Source of the DNA: Synechococcus sp. BO 8801
Lineage (GTDB): Bacteria; Cyanobacteriota; Cyanobacteriia; PCC-6307; Cyanobiaceae
Assembly: GCF_002252675.1 (NCBI RefSeq)
Contig: NZ_NQKY01000001.1
Coordinates: forward strand, 15,169 to 79,168
Length of the DNA: 64,000 bases
Direction of reading: 5' to 3'
Below the pieces are notes generated by a model that saw nothing but the letters and a program-made list of their open reading frames with translations, made no database searches and was not told where the DNA came from. Shown one piece after another: positions 8,473 through 17,505 of this stretch (positions are counted from its first letter, which is position 1; the number at the start of each line of letters is the position of its first letter). Made by a program: the position numbers and the translations under genes.

Positions 8473-11429
8473 CAGCTGAGTCCCTCCTGGTTCTGGCTGC
8501 GGTAGAGGGCGTAGTACCAGCCGCGCAGCTGCATCAGCTGGCGGTGGCTGCCCTGCTCCATCACGGCGCCGCGGTCCATCAGCACGATCAGGTCGGCGGG
8601 CTGGACGGTGGAGAGGCGGTGGGTGATGAAGAAGACGGTGCGGCCCCGGAAGGCCTCGAACAGGTTGATGCACACCTGGCGCTCCGTGGTGGCATCGAGG
8701 GCGCTGGTGGCCTCGTCGAGGATCAGCATCCGGGGGTTCTGGAGCACGGCCCGGGCCAGGGCGAGGCGCTGGCGCTGGCCGCCGGAGAGGCCGGCGCCCC
8801 GCTCGCCGACGCTGGAGTTGTAGCCCTGGGGCATCTGCATGATGAAGTCGTGGGCGCAGGCGATGCGGGCGGCGCGCATCATCTCGGCGGCGGTGGCATC
8901 GGGCTTCACCATCAGCAGGTTCTCGCGGATGGTGCCGTCGAACAGGAGCGAATCCTGGGGCACCACACCGATCTGCCGGCGCAGGGAATAGAGCTCCACC
9001 TTGCCGATGTCGAGGCCATCGATGAGGACGCTGCCCCGCTCCGGCGCGTAGAAGCGGGAGAGCAGCTTGAGCAGGGTGGATTTGCCGCTGCCGGAGCCGC
9101 CCACCAGGCCCACGAAGGAGCCGGCGGGGATCTCCAGATCCACCCCGTCGAGCACCAGGGGGCCCTGGTCGCTGAAGCGGAAGCCCACATCCACGAACTG
9201 GACCCTGCCCTGGAGCGGGGGCAGGGGGATGTTGCTGGCCTGCTCGCGGGTCTGCTCGGTGTCGCGGTCGACCACATCGGCCACCATCCGCAGGGCCTGG
9301 GTGTTGAACTGGAAGTCCTGCCAGGTGCCCACCAGCTGCACCAGGGGCTGGCGGATGTAGCCGGAGAGGATGTTGAAGCCGAACAGGGCGGCGAGGCTGA
9401 GGTCGCCCTTGATGATCAGCCAGATCGCCACGGAGATCACCACCAGCTGCCCCAGGTTGCTGAGGAAGTTGGAGAGGTTGGCGATCGATTCGCGGGTCAC
9501 CTTGAGCTTGAAATCCTCACCGATGTAGGCGGCGTAGCGGTTCTGGAATTCCCAGCGGGTCTTGAGTTCGGCGTTCTGGGATTTGATCGTCTGGATCCCG
9601 GTGATGGCTTCGGTGAGGAAGCTGGAGGCGCGCACGGCCTGGGCCATGGTGCGGTTGATCTGGCTGCGCACCAGGGGATTGCTGACCAGGCCCACGGCGG
9701 CGATCAGGGGCAGGGTGGCCAGGGTCACCAGGGTGAGCAGGGGACTGATCGCGAACAGGATTGCGATGTAGATGAGGCTGAAGGCGAAATCCACCAGGGT
9801 GGGCAGGGTCTGGCCGAGCAGGAAATCGCGCAGGCGGTCGAGCTGGGAGAAGTAGAAGGTGATCCGGCCGACGGGTCGGGCATCGAAGAAGCCCTGGGGC
9901 AGGCGTACGAGGTGGTCGAGGATCGTCGCCTTGGCGTCCAGGTCGATCCGGTTGGCCAGGTCGGTGAACAGGAAGCTGCGCAGGGTCTTGAAGATGCTCT
10001 CCACCAGGGCGGCCAGCAGCATCACGCTGGCGATGCTCACCAGGGCGCCGATGTTGCGGCTGGCGACCACGCTCTGGATCAGCACCATCAGGCCGAGGGG
10101 GAAGACGAGCCGCAGGGCGTTGATCACCACCGAGGCCACCAGCACCTCGATCAGCTCGCGGCGGTGCTGGCGCAGGAAGGGGGCATACCAGCTCCAGTCG
10201 AAGCGGCGCTGCTTGGCATCGGGCTTGCGGTCGAACAGCAGCAGCTCCACCAGGCCCCCCTCGTGGGTGACCAGCTCCTCGGCCGGCACCAGCAGGGCGC
10301 CGAGTTCGGCTTCCAGCAGGCGGGCGCGGCCATCGGCTTCGACGCCGTCGAGCAGGCCGAAATGGCCGTTCTGGTACAGGAGGGCCGGGGCGGGCACCCG
10401 CCCCAGGCGGCTGGCGGGCACCCGGGAGAGCACCACCCGCAGGCCGAGGGTGTCCATGATCTGGCCGATGTTGACCAGGTTGAGCCGGTCCTGGCGCTGC
10501 AGGATGGCGTCGACCTGATCGGCCAGGGCATCGCGGTTCAGGGGCACCCCGAAGTAATCGGCCAGGGCCTGGCAGAGGGCGATGGGCACGGCGCGGGGGC
10601 CGCTGGCCCGGCCCAGCACCAGCTGGCCGCTGCGGTCGGCGGCCCGACGGGGTGGGGGCTCCACTGGCGGGGCGTAGCTGGCGCCGGCCCCCTCCACGCT
10701 GGGGAGCAGGGTCGGGGGGAGGGGGTCGGCGCCCAGGGTGATCGGGGTTTCCGCCTCGTGGGGGATCGCCAGGCCCACCAGCCGCAGCCAGGGGGCCTCG
10801 GGGCCGGGGGCCGCCAGGGGTCGGTCGGACCAGGGCTCGGCCAGGGGCAGGCCACTGCTGGCGTACCAGCGGAAACCGGGGGGCAGGCCCAGCTCCGTGG
10901 GGCCGCCGGGCCGCAGGCTGCGGACGCGCACCTGGTCGGCGGGCAGGGGCCAGTCGTCGAGGAGAGCTTCACCGAGGGGATCCCGTTTCGCCAGGGCCAG
11001 CAGCAGGGTGTGGAGCTCGGCGGCGCTGGGCCGGTTGGCGAACCAGGCGGCGAAGTCAGGATGGCCCCCAAGCAGGTCGCGGAAGGCGGCGGCGGGGAGC
11101 TGCAGGGCCTCCACGTCGGTGGTGGCGCGCAGATGTTCGCAGGGATCGCCGCGCAGCAGGCCGGCCCAGCCCGCCAGGGAACCGGGACCCAGGCGTTCGA
11201 TCGTGCGCAGCCCACGGCCGTTGGGGCTGGGGCCGAGGCTGCGCAGCTGGCCGCTGCAGAGCAGCAGCAGGCCTTCGGGCTGCACGTCCGGGCGCAGCAC
11301 GGTCTGGCCGATGCGGAAGCGGAGGGGCTCCAGCAGCGGATCGATCGCGTCGCGGCGGGCGGGCGGCAGGCGGTCGAAGGGGCTGAAGTCGTTCAGCAGG
11401 CCGCTGATGGCCCCGGGGGAGGAGGTCAT
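8472..11429 (-). CDS. Type I secretion ABC exporter with N-terminal cNMP-binding-like and C39-like domains
   Basis: A 985-residue HlyB-type exporter. Residues ~15-130 look like a cyclic-nucleotide-binding (Crp-like) fold (FRIGQTVLRPDVQPEGLLLL, then LGPGSLAGWAGLL). Residues ~300-420 resemble a C39 peptidase-like domain (LADYFGVPLNRDALADQVDA, NGHFGLLDG), apparently without the catalytic Cys, so probably a substrate-docking domain rather than a protease. A six-helix ABC membrane domain covers ~430-700. The ATPase has Walker A GGSGSGKST near 775, signature LSGGQRQR near 880, Walker B MLILDEATSALD near 905 and the H-loop ITHRLST. It exports C-terminally targeted proteins in one step. ATG 11429 overlaps the PpiC-like stop by 4 bases. 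Confidence 0.92.
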   Translation of the reverse strand: MTSSPGAISGLLNDFSPFDRLPPARRDAIDPLLEPLRFRIGQTVLRPDVQPEGLLLLCSGQLRSLGPSPNGRGLRTIERLGPGSLAGWAGLLRGDPCEHLRATTDVEALQLPAAAFRDLLGGHPDFAAWFANRPSAAELHTLLLALAKRDPLGEALLDDWPLPADQVRVRSLRPGGPTELGLPPGFRWYASSGLPLAEPWSDRPLAAPGPEAPWLRLVGLAIPHEAETPITLGADPLPPTLLPSVEGAGASYAPPVEPPPRRAADRSGQLVLGRASGPRAVPIALCQALADYFGVPLNRDALADQVDAILQRQDRLNLVNIGQIMDTLGLRVVLSRVPASRLGRVPAPALLYQNGHFGLLDGVEADGRARLLEAELGALLVPAEELVTHEGGLVELLLFDRKPDAKQRRFDWSWYAPFLRQHRRELIEVLVASVVINALRLVFPLGLMVLIQSVVASRNIGALVSIASVMLLAALVESIFKTLRSFLFTDLANRIDLDAKATILDHLVRLPQGFFDARPVGRITFYFSQLDRLRDFLLGQTLPTLVDFAFSLIYIAILFAISPLLTLVTLATLPLIAAVGLVSNPLVRSQINRTMAQAVRASSFLTEAITGIQTIKSQNAELKTRWEFQNRYAAYIGEDFKLKVTRESIANLSNFLSNLGQLVVISVAIWLIIKGDLSLAALFGFNILSGYIRQPLVQLVGTWQDFQFNTQALRMVADVVDRDTEQTREQASNIPLPPLQGRVQFVDVGFRFSDQGPLVLDGVDLEIPAGSFVGLVGGSGSGKSTLLKLLSRFYAPERGSVLIDGLDIGKVELYSLRRQIGVVPQDSLLFDGTIRENLLMVKPDATAAEMMRAARIACAHDFIMQMPQGYNSSVGERGAGLSGGQRQRLALARAVLQNPRMLILDEATSALDATTERQVCINLFEAFRGRTVFFITHRLSTVQPADLIVLMDRGAVMEQGSHRQLMQLRGWYYALYRSQNQEGLS

Positions 11430-12256
11430 GGGGTGCCGTCCTCCTGCAGCAGGGCGAGCATCGCGTCGAGGGGCGGCAGCGGCTGGCCTTCGAGGAGGAG
11501 CCGCACCCGCTGCTCGAGCCATTCCTCGAAGAGTTCGCCCATCATGCGTTCCCTGGTGGCTTCGTTCAACTCGGCGGGCAGGAACTGTTCGAGCCTCAGC
11601 ACCACCCAGCTCTCGCCCGCTTGAAAAGGTTCGAACAGCTGGCCGGGGCGGCCGCGGCGCAGGCGGCTCACCAGGCTCTGGTGGCCGGTGGCCAGGGGCA
11701 GGGGGCCGATCTGGCCGCGGCAGTGGCGCTCGGGGCCGCTGGAGTGGAGCGGGGCGAGATCGGCGAAGTCGGCTTCCCCTTCGGCGATCTGGTGATGGAG
11801 CTCGGCGGCCAGGTCCTCGCCCTCGACCCGCAGCAGGGAATAGACCACCTGGTCGAGCTCGGGCTTGCGCTGCAGGAAGCGCACCTCCACCTCCTCGTTC
11901 CAGCGGCTGCGCACCAGGCGCTGCAGGCGCTGATTCTGGGTGGCGAGGATGCGAAGGTCGTCGAAGACCAGGCCGCGCTCCTGCAGCCAGCCGGGCACCT
12001 GGTCGTCGTCGGTGATGCCCCGGCGCTCCAGGAACGCCGCCATCAGGGCCTTCTCCTCCTCGATGGGCAGGGGAATGGCGTGCACGAGCTGGTCGAGCAC
12101 CCAGGCGCGGGCCAGGGGTCGGGCCTGGCTCTGCTGGCGGATCAGGCGGTTGAGTTCGGAGAGGGCCAGCCAGGGGCGGCCGGGGGGCAGCTCCACCACG
12201 GCCGGCTCCCGCAGGCCGGACAGGGGTTCGGGCAGGGTGTCGCGGGCGGTGCTCAT
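11426..12256 (-). CDS. PpiC/SurA-type peptidyl-prolyl isomerase-like protein of the export operon
   Basis: A 276-residue protein with a helical N-terminal part (LNRLIRQQSQARPLARAWVL, then EEKALMAAFLERRGITDDDQ), as in SurA-like chaperones. The C-terminal parvulin-like domain includes YSLLRVEGEDLAAELHHQIA, GQIGPLPLATGHQSLVSRLR and ESWVVLRLEQFLPAEL. It lacks a signal peptide, so it probably acts in the cytoplasm on the substrate before export; that is inference from the lack of a leader and the operon. ATG 12256 shares one base with the upstream glycosyltransferase stop (TGATG) and the gene overlaps the exporter by 4 bases. Cyanobacterial type I exporter operons often carry such a gene. Confidence 0.75.
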   Translation of the reverse strand: MSTARDTLPEPLSGLREPAVVELPPGRPWLALSELNRLIRQQSQARPLARAWVLDQLVHAIPLPIEEEKALMAAFLERRGITDDDQVPGWLQERGLVFDDLRILATQNQRLQRLVRSRWNEEVEVRFLQRKPELDQVVYSLLRVEGEDLAAELHHQIAEGEADFADLAPLHSSGPERHCRGQIGPLPLATGHQSLVSRLRRGRPGQLFEPFQAGESWVVLRLEQFLPAELNEATRERMMGELFEEWLEQRVRLLLEGQPLPPLDAMLALLQEDGTP

Positions 12257-15183
12257 CACGCGGGGCTCCGGTGGGGCAGATCGAGGCGGGCCAGGGCGTC
12301 GGCCATCAGGGCCCGGCCGCGCTCCTGGCTCCAGGTGTCCCGGGCATAGGCGAAGGCGGCGGCACCCATGGCGCGCCAGGCGTCGTCGTCGGCGATGAGA
12401 TGCAGCACGGCCTCCCGCCAGTCCGCGGGACTGCGGGCGATCAGCACCTCCTGGCCGTGGCGCAGGCCGGTGGCCTCGGCGGCCAGGGGGCTGAGCACCT
12501 GGGGAATGCCGTGGGCGGCGGCGGCCACCACCTTGCCCTTGAGGCCGGCGCCGGAGCGCAGCGGGGCCACGAACAGGCGATGGCGGGCGTACACGGTGGC
12601 GGGATCGGCGACCCAGCCCTCGACGATCACCCCGGGTTCGGCGCCCCAGCGGGCGGCGGTGGTGTCGTCCAGGCCGCTGCCGTACAGATGCAGGCGCAAC
12701 TCGGGCCGCTGCTGGAGCAGCAGGGGCCACACCTGCACCAGGAAGGCCTCGACCGCGTCCCGGTTGGGGGGGTGGCCGTAGCTGCCCAGGAAGGCGAGGC
12801 CGCTGCGGCCCTCGAGGGGGGCGGGGGCCTCCGGGCCCTGCACCACCCAGGGACAGGGGGCGGTGGCGGCCTCGCCGAGGGTTTCGGCCTCGATCACCGC
12901 CCGTTCCACCTCCGAATAGCTGAAGGTCAGGTGCACCTCCCGCATCACCGCCAGCTCCTGGCGCTTCACCTCCTCCACCGCTTCCAGGGCGCGGCGGGCG
13001 GCGTCGCCCTCGAGTCCCTCGGCGCGGGCGGCGCGCAGCTGGCGCAGGTGGTGCAGGTCGGCGTTGCAGAAGATCAGCCGGGCCTGGGGGGCATAGCGAT
13101 GGATGAGCGGCAGGGCCTGGGCCGCCACGGTGTGGCGGGTGAGATAGATGAGCTCGAACTCCCGGCCCCGCTCCCGCAGGAACGCCTCGAGCGAGAGCAC
13201 GAACGGGGCATGGATCAGCTCGATGCCGCGGCGCTGGAGCTCCTCGCTGTAGCTGGCCAGCCAGGCCAGGTTGAGGGGCAGGAGCGTCACCTTCCAGCCC
13301 AGCTCCTGGAGCAGCCCCATCTCGACCAGGGCCGCATGGCTGCCGGCATCGCGATCGGGCCGGGGGGTTTCCTGATCGAGGCAGAGGGCGCGGCCGAGGA
13401 TGCCGCGGTCCTTGATGGTTTCGGCGGCGGCGTGGCCGGGCTCGCGGCTGCCCTCGAAGGCGGCGGCCCACTTCTGCTGGAAGACGGGGCCGTGGACCGC
13501 CTGGAAGCGCTTCAGCCCGCTGGTGGCCTGGGTGTCGGTGCCGCAGCTGAGGCCCTCGTGGTGGATCACCCGGGCCAGGGGGCTGTAGCGCACGGTGTGG
13601 CCGGCCTGGCGCACCTTGAAGGCCAGGTCGGTGTCCTCGTAGTAGGCGGGGGAGAACTCCGGGCTGAAGCCACCGATCCGCTTCCAGAGCTCAAGGGGGA
13701 TGGCGAGGGCGGCGGCGCTGACGTAGTCCACCTGGCGGGCGTAGGCGACGCGGGGGTCGTGGGGGTTGCCGCCGCGGCCGTAGTTCCAGGGTTCGCCGTT
13801 GCCCCAGACGATGCCGCCGGCCTCCTGCAGGGTGCCGTCGGGGTAGATCAGCTGGGCCCCCACCATGCCGGTGTCGGCCCAGCGCTCGAAGGGATCGAGC
13901 AGTTCCTCCAGCCAGCCGGCGCAGGGTTCGGTGTCGTTGTTGAGCAGCACCAGGAAGGGGGCGCGGGCGGCGGCGGCGCCGCTGCAGCAGGCCTGGTTGA
14001 AGCCGCGGGCGAAGTCGTGGCGGATCAGGCGCACCCCGGGGGCGTCGGCGGTCAGGGCCTCGGCGGTGCCGTCGCTGGAGCCGTCGTCGACCACCACGAT
14101 CTCGAACGGGATGCGGGTGGGGGCATAGGCGATCGCCGCCAGGCAGCGGCGGGTGACGCCGTACTGGTTGTGCACCGGGATCACGATCGACACGCGCGGA
14201 TCCGCCGCGATCGGCAGCCGCAGGGGTTGGCGCACCGTGGCGCTGCCGTCGGGTCCCGGTTCGGTGGTCCCAACGGCCACCGGCGCCCCTTCCGTGCGGG
14301 GCAGGGGGAGCTCGAGCAGGCGCTGCAGCAGGGGCAGGTCGGGGGGCAGGTGCGTGCCGTCACTGTCCGCCCAGGCCAGCCAGGTGCGCAGGCTGCGGTA
14401 GCGCTCGCGGGCGAGGGGGGAGAGCTCGTCGGGGAAGGGGGGCCGGGCGTGCCGCTGCAGGGCCGCCCAGGGGGTGAGGTGGAAGGGGAGCAGCTCGTAG
14501 CGCTGGTCCAGCACCAGGCCGGCGGCAGTCTCCAGCTGGAGATGGTGCACGGCGCCGTCGGCGAGGGCGGCGGGGAGCAGCAGCTGGAACGGCCAGGGAG
14601 CCTCCGGCAGCGGCTCGGGGGGCGTGATGGGCAGGCAGGTGCCACCGTCGAGGCGCAGCTGCAGGGGCTCGGGGCCGCGGCCCCAGCCGTGCAGGAGCGG
14701 CATCTGCAGCTGGGTGAGGGCGCCTTCGCGGATGGGACCGTGGCGGCGCTGGTGCTCGATCCGCCCGTGGGTGGCGACATCCAGCCGCAGGGGACTGCCG
14801 GGCAGTTCGGTCCCTGTCCCGTCGGCGAGCACCCGCAGCACCAGTCCCTGGGAGAAGGGGGGCAGGGGGTGGGTGGGGCCCCACCAGAAGCGGAAGCCGC
14901 AGGGCTGCTCAATGCCCAGGGCGAGCAGGTCGGGCCGCGCCTGCACGGCCATCAGCTCGGCGAGGACCCGTCGCTGGCCGGGATCGAGCAGATCCTCGAG
15001 CACCAGGTGCAGGCGCAGGGGGGCCGCCTGGGCGTGCAGGGGCCAGGCGCACGCCCAGCCGCTGAGGCCCCCCTCGGGGCTCCAGCCCTCGAGCCGGCCC
15101 ACCAGCCCAGGGCGCCGCAGCTCCGTCAGGGAGGCGGTGGAATCTTCCAGGGTGCCGGGCGGCTCGGCGAGCATCGCAGCCAT
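12256..15183 (-). CDS. Large bifunctional glycosyltransferase (GT2 plus GT4 domains)
   Basis: A 975-residue protein and first gene of the five-gene type I export operon. Residues 1-~320 are unassigned and beta-rich. A GT2 domain starts near 328 with RVSIVIPVHNQYGVTRRCLA, FEIVVVDDGSSDGT and VLLNNDTEPCAGWLEELL, followed by YYEDTDLAFKVRQAGH, typical of family 2. A GT-B domain near 790-960 has GLAFLGSYGHPPNRDAVEAF and VAPLRSGAGLKGKVVAAAAH, the family 4/1 donor site. Two active domains would let one protein add two sugars in succession. The short 55-base gap to the divergent gene at 15239 must hold both promoters. Its place ahead of the exporter genes argues that glycosylation and export are co-expressed. 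Confidence 0.85.
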   Translation of the reverse strand: MAAMLAEPPGTLEDSTASLTELRRPGLVGRLEGWSPEGGLSGWACAWPLHAQAAPLRLHLVLEDLLDPGQRRVLAELMAVQARPDLLALGIEQPCGFRFWWGPTHPLPPFSQGLVLRVLADGTGTELPGSPLRLDVATHGRIEHQRRHGPIREGALTQLQMPLLHGWGRGPEPLQLRLDGGTCLPITPPEPLPEAPWPFQLLLPAALADGAVHHLQLETAAGLVLDQRYELLPFHLTPWAALQRHARPPFPDELSPLARERYRSLRTWLAWADSDGTHLPPDLPLLQRLLELPLPRTEGAPVAVGTTEPGPDGSATVRQPLRLPIAADPRVSIVIPVHNQYGVTRRCLAAIAYAPTRIPFEIVVVDDGSSDGTAEALTADAPGVRLIRHDFARGFNQACCSGAAAARAPFLVLLNNDTEPCAGWLEELLDPFERWADTGMVGAQLIYPDGTLQEAGGIVWGNGEPWNYGRGGNPHDPRVAYARQVDYVSAAALAIPLELWKRIGGFSPEFSPAYYEDTDLAFKVRQAGHTVRYSPLARVIHHEGLSCGTDTQATSGLKRFQAVHGPVFQQKWAAAFEGSREPGHAAAETIKDRGILGRALCLDQETPRPDRDAGSHAALVEMGLLQELGWKVTLLPLNLAWLASYSEELQRRGIELIHAPFVLSLEAFLRERGREFELIYLTRHTVAAQALPLIHRYAPQARLIFCNADLHHLRQLRAARAEGLEGDAARRALEAVEEVKRQELAVMREVHLTFSYSEVERAVIEAETLGEAATAPCPWVVQGPEAPAPLEGRSGLAFLGSYGHPPNRDAVEAFLVQVWPLLLQQRPELRLHLYGSGLDDTTAARWGAEPGVIVEGWVADPATVYARHRLFVAPLRSGAGLKGKVVAAAAHGIPQVLSPLAAEATGLRHGQEVLIARSPADWREAVLHLIADDDAWRAMGAAAFAYARDTWSQERGRALMADALARLDLPHRSPA

Positions 15184-15238
15184 GCTGGAATCGTTGGCGG
15201 AACGTTATTGCCGCCCTACCGCTTTGTCTCGTGTCGCC

Positions 15239-17179
15239 ATGGACAGCGCCGGCGGCGGTGGCGGCGAGCCTGGCGTCTGGGTGCCGCTGCGGGTGCTGCG
15301 GCAGCTGGATCTGTCTCCTGCCGAGCACCATCGCCTGATCGCGATGCTGCGGGCCGAGACGGCGGGTCGGGCGCCGGAGGATCCCCTTCTGGGGGAACTG
15401 ACCGAGCTGGCGGCGGCGGCCCTGCGGGAGGCGCTCGAGCGACAGGAGCCGGAGGCGGCCCTGGCCGCCCACGACCTCCTGCTGGCGCACGTGATCGAGC
15501 TGGCGCCGGCGCGGCCGGAGGTGGCGGCGGTGCTGTGGGAGCGCTACGGGGATCTGCTGGGCCAGCTGACGGTGCAGGTCCATGGGCAGGTGATCCCCCG
15601 CGATGGCCAGGCGCCGGACTTCGGGGCCGCCGAACGGGCCGGCGACGGGGCGCTCTGCCTGAGCATGGCGAAGGTGCTGGAGCGCGCGGCGCCCCACCCC
15701 TGGCCCGTGCCCGACTGGCTGCCCGTGCTGGAGCAGCAGCTGGTGCAGCACGGTGCCCTGGCCTTCCAGCAGCGGATCGGGACCGATGGGGCCGCCGCCG
15801 GGCCCTGCCTGGATCTGTTTCTGCGGCTGAGCCGGCTGCTGGATCCCCTGCCGGACTGGGTTGTAGAAGGCTGCCGCGGCGCCATGGCCCGGGTGATCGA
15901 GGGGCTGCCGGGCGCCGGCGGGATCAGCGCCAGCGAGCTGGCCCAACTGGTGGCAAGGGTGGGCCGGCTGCCGGTGGCGGCGGAACGGCGCCCGGCCTTC
16001 GAGGCGGCGCTGCTGCGGGCGCGCTTCAGCCTGGAGCTGCTGCCCCAGGGCCGCGGCGCGGCGGGCGGCGCCCCCAGCGAGGTCCTGGAGCCGGAGTGGC
16101 TCGACGATGACGACGACGGGGTTGGCGCCGCTGCGGCCTCGCCGCCCCTGCGACTGGTAGCGGCGGCGGCCGATCCGTCGCAGGCGGGGGAGGTGTTTTC
16201 CCTGGCGCCATTCCTCACGGGCGACGGTGAGGGGGTGACCGGGGCCCTGGCGGCGTTTCTGGAGCCCTGGCAGAACAGCGGCCGGCAGGCCGACCATCCG
16301 ATCACCAGCCTGGTGGAGAGCCTGGGGGAGGGTGGGCTGCCACCGGGCGATGACGCCCTGAGGGTGCTGCGGCGGGCGGCGACGCTCTGGCAGGAGCGGC
16401 TGGGGCCGCAGATCGCCCCGCTGCCGGCGGTGGAGTGGCGCCCGGGCGCCCTGGTGGTGGAGCTGGATCCGCTGGAGCTGATGGTGCTGCGTCACGCCGC
16501 AGGGGCCGCCGAACCCCTGGAGGAGGCGCTGGCCGAGCTGCGGCGCCGCCACCACGACGACGCGTTCTGGGCCACTGGTGCGACCGATGTCGGGACGGCC
16601 CTGCCGGGGGCGATAGAGGTGCTGCGGCGCTTTGAAGTGGAAGACGGCTTCTACGCGACGACCCAGACACCCCTCGACAGCCTGCGCCACTGGGCCCGGC
16701 CGGCGTTGCAGGCCCTGCTGCAGGCCCAGGTGTGGAGTGCAGATGCCGCGACCCAGGGCCTCTGGCTGCCCTGGGAGCTGCAGGGCCGGCCGGGCCGGCT
16801 GCGCCAACCCCCCCAGGGTTCCGCCTTGCTGGAGCTCCTCGGCGGGGCCGAGGTGGTGCTGGTGGGGCATGGCTCCGAGGCGCTGCAGGAGGCCCACCGG
16901 GCCGGCCGCCTGTTTGCGGGCGGGGCCTTCGGTCTGCGTTGTCTGGAGGTGCCGGAGAGCCGCCACCCCCACCGGCCGGCGGCCGGTTTCGAACACAGCC
17001 TGGAAGCGCTGCTGGCGGACGTGGAGGCTCTCCACCGGGAGCGTCCGTTCACGGTGCTGCTGGCGACCGGTGGGGCCTATCGCCTGCCCCTGGCCCAGGC
17101 CATCGGCAGCCGCTTCGGAGTGCTGGCGGTGGCCGGGGCCTCCCCCCTGGTGGGGTGGCTGGAGGACTGCCGACCATGA
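15239..17179 (+). CDS. Unknown protein with a GT-D-like glycosyltransferase C-terminal domain
   Basis: A 646-residue protein. Residues 1-~480 are helical, with an acidic patch (EWLDDDDDGVG) near 285, and are not recognised. The C-terminal ~120 residues follow the pattern of GT-D fold enzymes: EVVLVGHGSEALQEAHRAGR, then FTVLLATGGAYRLPLAQAIG and FGVLAVAGASPLVGWL, which parallels the family motif of GAYGLPLA followed by a GGA-Q loop. The motif is imperfect (Arg replaces Gly after AY, and no Gln follows). ATG 15239 gives MDSAGGGG; an in-frame ATG at 15182 overlaps the divergent gene start. The next gene overlaps by 4 bases. Probably part of the same glycan-assembly set; the activity is inferred from the C-terminus only. 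Confidence 0.6.
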   Translation: MDSAGGGGGEPGVWVPLRVLRQLDLSPAEHHRLIAMLRAETAGRAPEDPLLGELTELAAAALREALERQEPEAALAAHDLLLAHVIELAPARPEVAAVLWERYGDLLGQLTVQVHGQVIPRDGQAPDFGAAERAGDGALCLSMAKVLERAAPHPWPVPDWLPVLEQQLVQHGALAFQQRIGTDGAAAGPCLDLFLRLSRLLDPLPDWVVEGCRGAMARVIEGLPGAGGISASELAQLVARVGRLPVAAERRPAFEAALLRARFSLELLPQGRGAAGGAPSEVLEPEWLDDDDDGVGAAAASPPLRLVAAAADPSQAGEVFSLAPFLTGDGEGVTGALAAFLEPWQNSGRQADHPITSLVESLGEGGLPPGDDALRVLRRAATLWQERLGPQIAPLPAVEWRPGALVVELDPLELMVLRHAAGAAEPLEEALAELRRRHHDDAFWATGATDVGTALPGAIEVLRRFEVEDGFYATTQTPLDSLRHWARPALQALLQAQVWSADAATQGLWLPWELQGRPGRLRQPPQGSALLELLGGAEVVLVGHGSEALQEAHRAGRLFAGGAFGLRCLEVPESRHPHRPAAGFEHSLEALLADVEALHRERPFTVLLATGGAYRLPLAQAIGSRFGVLAVAGASPLVGWLEDCRP

Positions 17180-17505
17180 GTGAGCCAACCGGCAACGACC
17201 CAACCGGCATGACCACCGACTGGCAGGCGGTGATCGCGGCCCACCCGCTGGAGAGTCACGATCCGGCGGAGTGGCTGCGCTACGGGGTGGCCCTCAGCCA
17301 GCGGATCGAGCCCTCGGCCCAGGAGCGGCAGCAGCAGCAGCAGGCGGGGCTGGCCTTTGCCCACGCCGAGGCTTTGGGGGCGACGAAAGAGGCTGTGGCC
17401 CTGAGCCAGCGTCAGGCGACGCTGCTCAGCCTGGCGGAGGGCCTGGAGCTGGCCGGGGCCCCAGCGGCGGCGGACGCGCTGCGGCGCCGTGCCGGCTGGG
17501 GATGA
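17176..17505 (+). CDS. Small conserved-looking protein with HPLESHD motif, partner of the GT-D-like protein
   Basis: A 109-residue, mostly helical protein: WQAVIAAHPLESHDPAEWLR, then YGVALSQRIEPSAQERQQQQ and AGLAFAHAEALGATKEAVAL. The helix pairs look like a short TPR-like hairpin array with a Gln tract (QQQQQ) between. I do not recognise a named family. ATG 17176 lies in a 4-base ATGA overlap with the preceding gene, so the two are co-translated. No signal peptide, membrane segment or catalytic motif. A scaffold role next to glycosyltransferases is possible but only inferred. Confidence 0.6.
   Translation: MSEPTGNDPTGMTTDWQAVIAAHPLESHDPAEWLRYGVALSQRIEPSAQERQQQQQAGLAFAHAEALGATKEAVALSQRQATLLSLAEGLELAGAPAAADALRRRAGWG

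Noticed and set aside
8184-11624. Very long open frame on the plus strand (~1146 codons) opposite the exporter genes
   Set aside because: It is antisense to a clear HlyD/HlyB pair, is compositionally odd (Gly/Ala/His/Gln-rich) and arises from high GC at third codon positions.
12271-16110. Plus-strand open frame of ~1279 codons opposite the GT2/GT4 gene
   Set aside because: Antisense shadow with low-complexity Gly/Ala/Arg translation and no motif; the minus strand holds convincing glycosyltransferase domains.
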